This document shows positions 17,826 through 25,042 of a DNA stretch of 64,000 nt, piece by piece. This stretch comes from Bacillota bacterium (GTDB lineage: Bacteria; Bacillota; Clostridia; Lachnospirales; Lachnospiraceae). Location: contig JAEWSH010000042.1 in the NCBI GenBank assembly GCA_023398375.1, positions 310,001 through 374,000 of the forward strand, given 5' to 3'. The stretch's first letter is position 1. Each line of letters begins with the position of its first letter. Both the position numbers and the translations under genes were made by a program. A model generated the notes under the pieces. The model did no database searches. It had not been told where the DNA came from and was given only the letters and a program-made list of their open reading frames with translations.

Positions 17826-17928
17826 AGCAGTATGGATACTATTAAATTATTGTTATGATCGAGATTGATTACAAGAAGAAATACTAGTTATACAGATAGA
17901 GAATTAGGCGGCACCAATAGCAGAATAA

Positions 17929-17937
17929 TGATATAAT
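17929..17937 (+). promoter_or_regulatory. Extended -10 promoter for the LuxR-type gene
   Basis: TGATATAAT is an extended -10 box. No convincing -35 is present. It lies 62 bases upstream of the start at 18000 and suggests the regulator can be expressed apart from the che operon. Confidence 0.4.
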
Positions 17938-17999
17938 CTACCTTACATATAAATGCTTAAGTTAGAAAGAGGAAGAGAGATAAAGGAAGGGTGTTGCTT

Positions 18000-18659
18000 A
18001 TGATTAAGGTTTTAATAGTAGCTGCTCTTGATATCATACAAGAATATTTATTCCATTTAGTTGAAAAAGAAAATGAATATAAGGTGATAGCCTGCATCCC
18101 TTTTGGCAATGAAGTTATTAGAATCTGTAGTGAAAAAAGACCTAATTTAATAATTATGTACTCGGGTTTACAGGAGAACATAGATTATTCTCTTATTAAA
18201 GAAATAAAAATCATAAGTAAGGAAATAAAGATTATGATTTTGGCACTTGGAGGGGATAAGAACAATCTTTTTTTAGCACTCAAACATGGGGCGGATGGTT
18301 ATATCATCAATGAAGATGGTATCAGTGAAATATTAGCATTTATAGGAAATTCTTTTATTAAAGTTAAAAATATACATAGAGAAAATTTTATCAATAGAAT
18401 CAGGAATATAAATGATACTAGAATGTATAGTGAAGCTCATTTTACTTCGCGAGAAAAGGAAGTTTTGAATCTGGTCTCTGAAGGATTTACCAATCATGAA
18501 ATAGGAATTGCATTAGGGATCTCAGCCGGAAGGGCGAGGAACATTGTGGCTGATCTGATTGCAAAGTGTATGGTGAAGAACAGAACTCAGCTAGCAGTTC
18601 TGGCAGTCAAAATAAATATGCTCAGTATCCATTTACGTGATGATGAAATTTATGAATAA
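18000..18659 (+). CDS. LuxR-family regulator with degenerate receiver domain
   Basis: The 219-residue protein has the size and layout of a NarL-type response regulator. The receiver-like N-terminus (about 1-120) lacks the acidic pair (VLIVAALD) and the phospho-acceptor Asp (NLIIMYSG), and the usual Lys is also missing. The C-terminal LuxR helix-turn-helix is intact (about 150-205: FTSREKEVLNLVSEGFTNHE). It should bind DNA without phosphorylation, perhaps sensing a ligand or partner. ATG 18000 follows GGAAGG at 9 bases; GTG 17991 abuts that site and is unlikely. It sits 174 bases after cheB, so a motility link is plausible but unproven. Confidence 0.85.
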   Translation: MIKVLIVAALDIIQEYLFHLVEKENEYKVIACIPFGNEVIRICSEKRPNLIIMYSGLQENIDYSLIKEIKIISKEIKIMILALGGDKNNLFLALKHGADGYIINEDGISEILAFIGNSFIKVKNIHRENFINRIRNINDTRMYSEAHFTSREKEVLNLVSEGFTNHEIGIALGISAGRARNIVADLIAKCMVKNRTQLAVLAVKINMLSIHLRDDEIYE

Positions 18660-18668
18660 TAATTATAA

Positions 18669-18725
18669 CAAAACGGTTAATGACCATGATGCCATTGCAG
18701 CAGTCATGGTTTTTAACCGTTTTTC
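18669..18725. terminator. Strong convergent terminator between the LuxR-type gene and luxS
   Basis: AAAACGGTTAA pairs with TTAACCGTTTT, with an inner ACCATGA/TCATGGT stem. A T-run follows on the plus strand and an A-run precedes it, so it can work in both directions. Confidence 0.85.
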
Positions 18726-18731
18726 ATGAAA

Positions 18732-19211
18732 TTATTCAGGATAATATAACTGATCTTCCCGGATATTCATAAGTGTATTTTCGAGATAGTTTCCTGCAAC
18801 ATATTTCGCCATAGGAAGATTCATATCAAGATAGTTTCCGCAATCTCTTGCAGCAGCACCAGGTACTTCGCCTTCAAAATCACGGATAAATGTAAACATA
18901 TCCCGTATCAGGGGGACAATGTCTTTGGATTCATAGTCACCGCCAAGAATGAGGTAGAAGCCGGTACGACACCCCATGGGACCAAAATATACAACTATAT
19001 CTTTATATTCTTCTTTATTGCGCAGATAAGTTGCGCCCAGATGCTCTATGGTATGAATCTCAGCCGTATTGAGTACAGGTTCAAAATTAGGTCTTGTCAT
19101 ACGCAGGTCAAAAGTAGTTAAAACTTCAGTTCCAATATGATCTTTCCTGGATACATAAATACCAGGTAAAAGAGTTAAATGATTTACCGTAAAGCTTGCA
19201 ATTTTTTTCAT
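18732..19211 (-). CDS. luxS: S-ribosylhomocysteine lyase LuxS
   Basis: This 159-residue metalloenzyme splits S-ribosylhomocysteine into homocysteine and DPD, the precursor of autoinducer AI-2. The HTIEH metal motif (His53, His57), catalytic Cys81 in GPMGCRTGFY and the third metal ligand Cys124 in ARDCGNY are all present, and the length is normal. Its start overlaps the mtnN stop by 4 bases. The two consecutive enzymes of the activated methyl cycle are thus coupled; the pathway also disposes of SAH made by CheR and other methyltransferases. Confidence 0.97.
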   Translation of the reverse strand: MKKIASFTVNHLTLLPGIYVSRKDHIGTEVLTTFDLRMTRPNFEPVLNTAEIHTIEHLGATYLRNKEEYKDIVVYFGPMGCRTGFYLILGGDYESKDIVPLIRDMFTFIRDFEGEVPGAAARDCGNYLDMNLPMAKYVAGNYLENTLMNIREDQLYYPE

Positions 19212-19903
19212 ACTATATTCGCCACCATTTCTAACATTAATTTTACTGAACGTTCAATTGCTAAAGATTCGAATGCCGGATAATCCATTTCAGCGCTGTC
19301 GTCGGCCTTATCGGATATTGCGCGGATAATAAGGAATGGTATTTTATTTAGATATGCAGTCTGTGCGATTGCGACACCTTCCATTTCTGTACAAAAGCCA
19401 TTAAAATTCTGACTGATCCAGTTCTTTTTTTCCTTACTTGATATGAATTGATCCCCACTTACAACACGACCGGTAAAAATACCAACTTCCGGGTTTACCT
19501 TTTCGCAGCTTTTCTTAGCAAGTTCAAGCAGGTCTGCATCCGCTTTAAAAGAAAGGACATCCATCCTTGGAACCTGTCCGAGTGGATAGCCAAATGCGGC
19601 ACAATCCAAATCGTGATGCAATACATCTGTTGATAGGACAATATCTCCAATATTGATTTCAGCCTTCAATGATCCGGCGATTCCGGTATTGATCAATGCA
19701 TCTACATTAAAGTCATCTGCCAGAATCTGAGAACAGACGGCTGCATTTACCTTACCAATACCACTTCTTACTATTACGACATTCCTGCCATTTAGTTTAC
19801 CGGAATAGAAGTCCATAGATGCCTTTGTATGAATTACAACATTGGTCATATGCGTTTTTAATAGACTTACTTCTTCATCCATTGCTCCAATAATTCCTAA
19901 CAT
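19208..19903 (-). CDS. mtnN: 5'-methylthioadenosine/S-adenosylhomocysteine nucleosidase
   Basis: This 231-residue enzyme hydrolyses SAH or MTA to adenine plus the ribosyl thioether, feeding LuxS. Family features are GIIGAMDEEV at the N-terminus, GIAGSL, the active-site stretch CTEMEGVAIAQ and the adenine-binding Asp in RAISDKAD. The ATG at 19903 has CGGAGG at good spacing. It is the first gene of the mtnN-luxS pair. The ~140-base repeat at 19938-20079 lies in its 5' untranslated region. Confidence 0.95.
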   Translation of the reverse strand: MLGIIGAMDEEVSLLKTHMTNVVIHTKASMDFYSGKLNGRNVVIVRSGIGKVNAAVCSQILADDFNVDALINTGIAGSLKAEINIGDIVLSTDVLHHDLDCAAFGYPLGQVPRMDVLSFKADADLLELAKKSCEKVNPEVGIFTGRVVSGDQFISSKEKKNWISQNFNGFCTEMEGVAIAQTAYLNKIPFLIIRAISDKADDSAEMDYPAFESLAIERSVKLMLEMVANIV

Positions 19904-19937
19904 AGTTATCCTCCGTTTATCTTAATCAAATCTATTG

Positions 19938-20079
19938 GTTACTATTCAGCCTTACGGCTTCATAGCAACAGTTATGCACAGAAATTATGCATTCTGCATA
20001 ATTCCGCGCATGAAAAACTCTGGTTTTCGTGACCCTCGCTCACAAAAACACCTCGCGGTATTCATGGCTGAATAGTAAC
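19938..20079 (-). repeat. MITE-like repeat, copy A
   Basis: 142 bases with perfect terminal inverted repeats GTTACTATTCAGCC...GGCTGAATAGTAAC. The flanks are ATCTATTG and CTCTATTG (7 of 8 match), as for an 8-bp target duplication. It is the reverse-orientation relative of copies at 41551 and 44505. An internal palindrome surrounds ATGCATTCTGCAT. It encodes no ORF and fills most of the 251-base mtnN-MATE spacer. Confidence 0.85.
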
Positions 20080-20083
20080 CTCT

Positions 20084-20113
20084 ATTGTAACAGTTTTATA
20101 TCTATCCTTGCAA
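20084..20113 (-). promoter_or_regulatory. Promoter candidate for mtnN-luxS, abutting the repeat
   Basis: Read on the minus strand: TTGCAA (20113-20108), 18 bases, TACAAT (20089-20084). The expected transcript start falls inside repeat copy A, so the mtnN mRNA would begin with the repeat. Confidence 0.4.
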
Positions 20114-20154
20114 CCTGTAACAGGAAAAAAGCAGATTTTATGTTACAGTCCACC

Positions 20155-21543
20155 TCAGGAATCAGAAGTTACGATATTATGTAACCACACTCCTTTTTTA
20201 ACAAGAACAAATCCTAAGATACATTTAAAGATATCTAATAATTGGCATATCAGGTAGAGAGGAACGATGGAAAGTGTTGTGTAGTGTATCAGAATAAAAG
20301 CAGCAGGAATACTGATTACCCATGCAAAACCACTATCAAATACAAAAGTAATGATAGTCTTTCCACCTGAACGAAGCGTAAAGTAAGAAGAATGTAAAAA
20401 AGCGCATATAGGCATACATAATGCGATGATACGGATAAACTGCGTGGCAAGAGACCGTACCTCGTCAGTTGTATTATAGATGGCTGGGAAAATCGGGGCG
20501 CAAAGAGCCATAATGATACCAATGACGAAGCAGCTTGAAACTGAGAAGAAGATTAGTTTAGTATCTGTTTCCCGTGCTTCTTTCATTTTATTTGCACCTA
20601 ACAGCTGGCCTACTATAATAGCTACAGAATCTCCAAGTGCGATGTAGACAACATTGAATACATTGTTTATGGTGTTGGAAATATTCATACCTGCTACAAC
20701 TGCAAGACCGCGATTGGAATAGGACTGCAGCATTATAGCCATTGCAGTAGCCCAAAGCGCTTCGTTTAACATTAAAGGCAATCCTTTTATAATAATTTGC
20801 TTGATTAATTGTGTTGGAATACGGAAGGTTTGAAACGCATGATAAATAAAACGATTGCGTTCAATATTATAGTGTGTCCATACTACAATAATAGCACATT
20901 CAATAAAACGCGAAATTACCGTTGCTATAGCAGCTCCGGATACGCCTAAAGCAGGAGCACCAAAATTACCAAAAATCAGTATATAATTAAGGATCAAATT
21001 AACAAGAACGGCAATAATACCTGCGATCATGGGCAATATTGTTTCACCAGTTTCACGCAATGTGCTGGAATAGGCCTGCCCGATTGCAAATGGCAGTAAT
21101 CCTGTCATCATGACTAGCAGATATTTCTTACCGAATTGCAATGTGCTCTGTATATTGCCTGTAGCACTTCCCTCATGTAAATATAAGGAAATAAGAGAAT
21201 CGCCCTTAGTAATAAATAATAAAATTGCTAAGGCACCTGCTATAATGCAGACAATAAGGCGAAATCGGAAAGTATCACGCAGACCTTCATGGTCGCCCTT
21301 TCCATAAAATTGAGCACCAAAGATCCCTGCAGCGGATATAATGCCGAATATGCATATATTAAATACGAACATTAATTGATTTACGATAGAGACTCCCGAC
21401 ATTTGATCGGTACCTATCTGGCCAATCATGATATTATCCAAAAAACCAACAAAATTAGTGATTCCGTTTTGAATCATAATAGGAATGGAGATGGTCAATA
21501 CCATTTTGTAAAATTTTTTGTCTCCTATAAATTTGTGTATCAT
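20155..21543 (-). CDS. MATE family multidrug/metabolite efflux transporter
   Basis: This 462-residue polytopic membrane protein has twelve predicted helices and the two-lobe MATE layout. The N-terminus reads SIPIMIQNGITNFVGFLDNI, with the D-N-I-M-x-G-Q motif of the DinF/NorM group, and GISAAGIF-like loops follow. MATE proteins exchange cations for drugs or metabolites. The ATG at 21543 is preceded by GGGGG at about 10 bases. It is a single gene with its own promoter, not adjacent to a regulator. Substrate unknown. Confidence 0.92.
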   Translation of the reverse strand: MIHKFIGDKKFYKMVLTISIPIMIQNGITNFVGFLDNIMIGQIGTDQMSGVSIVNQLMFVFNICIFGIISAAGIFGAQFYGKGDHEGLRDTFRFRLIVCIIAGALAILLFITKGDSLISLYLHEGSATGNIQSTLQFGKKYLLVMMTGLLPFAIGQAYSSTLRETGETILPMIAGIIAVLVNLILNYILIFGNFGAPALGVSGAAIATVISRFIECAIIVVWTHYNIERNRFIYHAFQTFRIPTQLIKQIIIKGLPLMLNEALWATAMAIMLQSYSNRGLAVVAGMNISNTINNVFNVVYIALGDSVAIIVGQLLGANKMKEARETDTKLIFFSVSSCFVIGIIMALCAPIFPAIYNTTDEVRSLATQFIRIIALCMPICAFLHSSYFTLRSGGKTIITFVFDSGFAWVISIPAAFILIHYTTLSIVPLYLICQLLDIFKCILGFVLVKKGVWLHNIVTSDS

Positions 21544-21625
21544 CTTATGTATTCCCCCTGTAAGTCAGTTATAGATTAAATTTCCGGCATTTCTTTCATC
21601 TATGCAAGAGTAAGCAATCGAGATA

Positions 21626-21654
21626 AGTGTATCACGTTTTAAATAATAGAACAA
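21626..21654 (-). promoter_or_regulatory. Promoter candidate for the MATE gene
   Basis: On the minus strand: TTGTTC (21654-21649), 17 bases, TACACT (21631-21626). Confidence 0.4.
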
Positions 21655-21688
21655 GCGTTCCTTGAAAAAGTTGTTTTTGAAAAAGTAC

Positions 21689-21717
21689 TTTACAGATTCC
21701 TGAAAATAGACTAGAAT
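21689..21717 (+). promoter_or_regulatory. Promoter of the T-box/thrS unit
   Basis: TTTACA (21689-21694), 17 bases, TAGAAT (21712-21717). The transcript should start near 21724, at the head of the T-box leader. Confidence 0.55.
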
Positions 21718-21724
21718 ATCTGCA

Positions 21725-22011
21725 TATATAAAAATTTGTATATGGATAATACATTGAAGAGACGAGTAAAATGTGAAATATCCCAGAGAGAGATACCCGC
21801 GATATTATATTAGTTATGAAAAGGCGGTGCTGTAAGTATCTTGATAGGAATCATTTGAAAACTAACTCTGAGTGACCCCAATCCGGTCCGGTGATTCCGT
21901 TATCATCATATGAGTGGTTTTGTGTTTTGAAATTTAGCATGAAACAATTAGGGTGGAACCGCGATAAGCATCGTCCCTTGCATTGCAGTAATGTAGTGCA
22001 AGGGACTTTTT
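21725..22011 (+). promoter_or_regulatory. T-box riboswitch leader
   Basis: The conserved T-box sequence AGGGTGGAACCGCG is at 21950-21963. It is followed by the terminator GTCCCTTGCA...TGCAAGGGAC plus T5 (21973-22011). Upstream are AGAGAGAG (about 21785) and the Stem I region. T-boxes read the charging state of a tRNA: uncharged tRNA stabilises the antiterminator. thrS downstream implies tRNA-Thr, and an ACT at 21861 or 21865 is a candidate specifier, not proven. The first gene controlled is the small membrane protein, not thrS. Confidence 0.9.
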
Positions 22012-22040
22012 ACGCTTTTAAGAAAGGAAGTAATGAATGT

Positions 22041-22283
22041 ATGAAAGAAAAATTAACAGAGCTTTTAACTGGTAATGTAACAATAAGCAAGAAAGAATTT
22101 TGGTTAACAGTCACTAGTTGCACCCTTTTGGGTGTTATAATCGGGCTGATATCTGCGCCATTCACACATGGGTTTACACTTTTCAGTCATAATGGAAATG
22201 GAAATACAAAAAATATGAATGATAAAAAAGAGAAATCAGATACTCAAACAGAATGTATCGGTGTATGTGAATGTCAGAAATAG
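22041..22283 (+). CDS. Small membrane protein under T-box control
   Basis: The 80-residue product has one hydrophobic segment at about 20-40 (FWLTVTSCTLLGVIIGLISAP) and a polar, Asn/Lys-rich tail ending in a Cys pair (GVCECQK). The ATG at 22041 follows AAAGGAAG. The longer open frame back to 21891 runs through the T-box terminator and is not real. The gene is the first after the T-box and 162 bases before thrS, so it should respond to threonyl-tRNA shortage. Function not recognised; a role in amino-acid transport or membrane anchoring is only a guess. Confidence 0.65.
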   Translation: MKEKLTELLTGNVTISKKEFWLTVTSCTLLGVIIGLISAPFTHGFTLFSHNGNGNTKNMNDKKEKSDTQTECIGVCECQK

Positions 22284-22389
22284 ATTCCGGGTATTTGAAT
22301 AGAAGGATTTTTTGGAACAAAAGAGAGACAATAAAAATAATTAGGTAAATAAGTAATCGGAGAATATAAAAGGAGTAAAAGTTGAATAA

Positions 22390-22449
22390 ATGACATTCAA
22401 CCCCCTTGATTCGTTCGCGACCAAAGGTCGCAGATGGGAGCTAAAATGA
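22390..22449 (+). CDS. Possible 19-codon upstream ORF overlapping the thrS start (doubtful)
   Basis: ATG 22390 opens MTFNPLDSFATKGRWELK and stops at 22449, overlapping the thrS ATG (22446) in an ATGA arrangement. A small hairpin GCGACC-AAA-GGTCGC (22417-22431) lies inside. The nearest SD (AAAAGGAG, 22366-22373) is 16 bases away, too far for a confident start. Confidence 0.2.
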   Translation: MTFNPLDSFATKGRRWELK

Positions 22450-24413
22450 AAATTACATTAAAAGATGGATCCAGTAAAGAATATGCAGAAGCAATGTCGG
22501 TGCTTGATATTGCAGCAGATATTAGTGAAGGACTTGCCAGAGTGGCCTGTGCCGGAGAAATAAACGGTGAAGTAGCAGATCTTAGAACAATGATTGATCA
22601 GGATTGCGAATTAAATATTTTAACAGCTAATGATGCAGAAGGTCTTAGAACCATGCGTCATACAGCTTCCCATGTGCTTGCTGAAGCTGTAAAGAGACTA
22701 TACCCGAATGCAAAATTAACAATCGGTCCAGCCATTGAGAATGGCTTTTATTATGATTTTGATGCAGAACCTTTTTCAAGAGAAGATCTGGATAAAATTG
22801 AAGCAGAAATGAAAAAGGTGATTAAAGAGGGCGCGGGATTAGAAAGATTTACACTTTCAAGAACAGAAGCGATTCAACTAATGAAAGAGAAGGGTGAACC
22901 TTATAAAGTTGAACTGATTCAGGATTTACCGGTAGATGCAGAACTTTCCTTTTACAAACAAGGTGACTTTGTAGACTTATGTGCAGGTCCCCACCTAATG
23001 AGTACAAAACCGATCAAGGCATTTAAATTAATATCTTCTTCGGGCGCTTATTGGAGAGGCGATTCCAGCAAAGCAATGCTTCAGAGAATCTATGGAACTG
23101 CGTTTGCAAAAAAAGAAGAATTAAATGAATATTTAACCCAATTGGAAGAGGCGAAATTGCGTGATCATAATAAACTGGGTCGAGAAATGGAATTATTTAC
23201 GACTGTGGACGTAATTGGTCAAGGCCTTCCGTTGCTAATGCCAAAGGGTGCAAAAATGATTCAGACAATGCAGCGCTGGATTGAGGACGAAGAGGAAAAA
23301 CGCGGTTATGTCAGAACAAAGACACCGTTAATGGCGAAAAGTGACTTATATGTTATTTCCGGACATTGGGGTCATTATAAAGAAGGTATGTTCATTTTAG
23401 GCGATGAAGAAAAGGATAAAGAAGTATTTGCGCTCCGTCCGATGACATGTCCATTCCAATATTATGTATATAAAGCAAGCCAGAAATCATATAGAGACTT
23501 ACCAATTCGCTATGGCGAGACTTCTACCCTATTCAGAAATGAAGACTCGGGTGAAATGCATGGTTTGACACGTGTACGCCAGTTTACAATTTCAGAAGGT
23601 CATTTGGTTGTCAGACCTGATCAGATGGTGGAAGAGTTCAAAGGATGTCTTGCACTTGCAAAGTATTGTTTGCAGACGTTGGGGGTAGAGGAGGATGTAA
23701 CCTATTGTTTATCTAAATGGGATCCGGATAATAAAGAAAAATACATTGGAACACCGGAACAATGGGAAGAATCCGAAAGACACATTCGAGCTATTTTGAC
23801 GGAATTGAATATTCCATTTACAGAAGAGGTTGGTGAAGCCGCATTTTATGGACCAAAAGTAGACATCCAGGCAAAGAATGTGTATGGCAAGGAAGACACA
23901 ATGATTACAGTCCAATGGGATGCAATGCTTGCAGAACAATTTGATATGTACTATGTTGATCAAAATGGTGAAAAAGTCCGTCCGTATATTATTCACAGAA
24001 CATCAATGGGATGTTATGAGAGAACCCTTGCATGGTTGATTGAAAAATATGCAGGCAAGTTCCCAACATGGTTATGTCCGGAACAAGTGCGTATTCTCCC
24101 GATTTCAGAAAAATATGCAGATTATGCGGCTAAAGTAGAGGCTGAATTAAAGGAAAACGGAATTTTAGCAACGACAGATAATCGTTCAGAGAAAATTGGC
24201 TACAAAATCAGGGAAACAAGACTTGCAAAAGTTCCTTATATGTTAGTTGTTGGGCAAAAAGAAGAAGAAGAAAAACTGGTATCTGTAAGAAGTAGATTTG
24301 CAGGTGATGAAGGGCAGAAGACTTTGGATAACTTCATCAGTGCAATAAGTAAAGAAATCAGAACGAAAGAAATTCGTAAAGAAGAAATTCAGGAAGAAAA
24401 ACAGGTAAACTAA
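22446..24413 (+). CDS. thrS: Threonyl-tRNA synthetase
   Basis: This 655-residue class II synthetase charges tRNA-Thr. Domains: TGS (about 1-60); the editing/SAD domain (about 65-225), with HTASHVLAEAV and later DLCAGPH zinc-site residues; the catalytic core (about 240-540), with MTCPFQYYVYK, RYGETSTLFRNEDSG and IHRTSMGCYERT; and the anticodon-binding domain (about 545-640). The start is set at ATG 22446 (MKITLKDGSS) behind GGGAG; ATG 22434 would add four residues. A repetitive charged tail (EIRTKEIRKEEIQEEKQ) is slightly unusual. It is expressed from the T-box promoter and possibly from sequence in the 162-base gap. Confidence 0.97.
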   Translation: MKITLKDGSSKEYAEAMSVLDIAADISEGLARVACAGEINGEVADLRTMIDQDCELNILTANDAEGLRTMRHTASHVLAEAVKRLYPNAKLTIGPAIENGFYYDFDAEPFSREDLDKIEAEMKKVIKEGAGLERFTLSRTEAIQLMKEKGEPYKVELIQDLPVDAELSFYKQGDFVDLCAGPHLMSTKPIKAFKLISSSGAYWRGDSSKAMLQRIYGTAFAKKEELNEYLTQLEEAKLRDHNKLGREMELFTTVDVIGQGLPLLMPKGAKMIQTMQRWIEDEEEKRGYVRTKTPLMAKSDLYVISGHWGHYKEGMFILGDEEKDKEVFALRPMTCPFQYYVYKASQKSYRDLPIRYGETSTLFRNEDSGEMHGLTRVRQFTISEGHLVVRPDQMVEEFKGCLALAKYCLQTLGVEEDVTYCLSKWDPDNKEKYIGTPEQWEESERHIRAILTELNIPFTEEVGEAAFYGPKVDIQAKNVYGKEDTMITVQWDAMLAEQFDMYYVDQNGEKVRPYIIHRTSMGCYERTLAWLIEKYAGKFPTWLCPEQVRILPISEKYADYAAKVEAELKENGILATTDNRSEKIGYKIRETRLAKVPYMLVVGQKEEEEKLVSVRSRFAGDEGQKTLDNFISAISKEIRTKEIRKEEIQEEKQVN

Positions 24414-24418
24414 ACGAT

Positions 24419-24452
24419 AAAAACATTGTCCGGAAAATGGGACAATGTTTTT
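24419..24452 (+). terminator. thrS terminator
   Basis: AAAACATTGTC pairs with GACAATGTTTT around CGGAAAATGG, and the stem runs into a T-run. Confidence 0.85.
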
Positions 24453-24480
24453 GTATATTGGCAGGAATAATGAGTATACT
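24451..24480 (+). promoter_or_regulatory. Promoter candidate for the DUF1540 gene
   Basis: TTGTAT (24451-24456), 18 bases, TATACT (24475-24480), directly after the thrS terminator. Confidence 0.45.
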
Positions 24481-24517
24481 ACCTCGTAAATAGAATATAA
24501 AATCAGGAGGTAGTGAA

Positions 24518-24832
24518 ATGGCAGATTTACGATGTCAGGCTGAGAGCTGCACGTATAACAAAGATGAATATTGCTGTAAAGGTGATATTATGGTTGGTGG
24601 AAAACATGCAGTAGAAGAAGATGATACTTGCTGTGATAGTTTTGCTTTAAAAAGGGGTGAGTCCTTTACCAGTGAAATGGAACACCCTTACAGAACAATC
24701 AGTATTGACTGTGAGGCAGTAAAATGTAAATATAACACGGATTATAAATGTTATGCGGAACATGTTGACATTAAAGGATCCGATGCCCGGGATACTCGAA
24801 GTACAGCATGTGCAACATTTTCAGAAAGATAA
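24518..24832 (+). CDS. DUF1540 cysteine-rich protein
   Basis: This 104-residue protein consists of two DUF1540 repeats. The first has the pattern C-x4-C-x(2)-N (LRCQAESCTYNKDEYC) with a later DTCCDSF; the second matches it at about 65-101 (DCEAVKCKYNTDYKC, then STACATF). The paired cysteines suggest metal or disulfide binding. The family is common in Clostridia and its function is unknown. ATG 24518 is 7 bases after AGGAGGT. It is a single-gene unit. Confidence 0.88.
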   Translation: MADLRCQAESCTYNKDEYCCKGDIMVGGKHAVEEDDTCCDSFALKRGESFTSEMEHPYRTISIDCEAVKCKYNTDYKCYAEHVDIKGSDARDTRSTACATFSER

Positions 24833-24882
24833 GAAAATTATAAAGGAATAGTAAAAATTAGGAAAAAAGTCATAAATTTTCC

Positions 24883-24911
24883 TTGCAATTTAAAAATAAT
24901 TATATTATACT
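24883..24911 (+). promoter_or_regulatory. Strong promoter upstream of the second chemoreceptor
   Basis: TTGCAA (24883-24888), 17 bases, TATACT (24906-24911). Transcription should start near 24918. Confidence 0.65.
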
Positions 24912-24943
24912 CATACACAATTACAGAAAAAGAGATTATTGTG

Positions 24944-24971
24944 AAGGGACACATTATTGTGTCCCTTTTTC
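24944..24971 (+). terminator. Terminator-like hairpin in the chemoreceptor leader
   Basis: AAGGGACAC (24944-24952) pairs with GTGTCCCTT (24959-24967) around ATTATT, and T-residues follow. It is only ~25 bases after the predicted transcript start and 70 bases before the gene. It is therefore either an attenuator or the end of a ~50-nt RNA. An alternative pairing, CACAAT with ATTGTG just upstream, is possible. Confidence 0.6.
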
Positions 24972-25042
24972 GTCATTTAGTCACGAACTGAAAAAGAGGA
25001 GAGGAGGAAAAGCAATAGAAGAATGATTGCTTAAACAACAAT

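Noticed and set aside
19938..20079. Reading the 143-bp repeats as terminators, tRNA genes or CRISPR repeats
   Set aside because: There is no T-run at the ends, no tRNA fold and no regular spacing; inverted ends plus flanking duplications fit a MITE better.
21891..22040. Upstream extension of the small T-box-controlled gene
   Set aside because: The frame runs through the T-box core and its terminator, so it cannot be coding; the start was moved to 22041.
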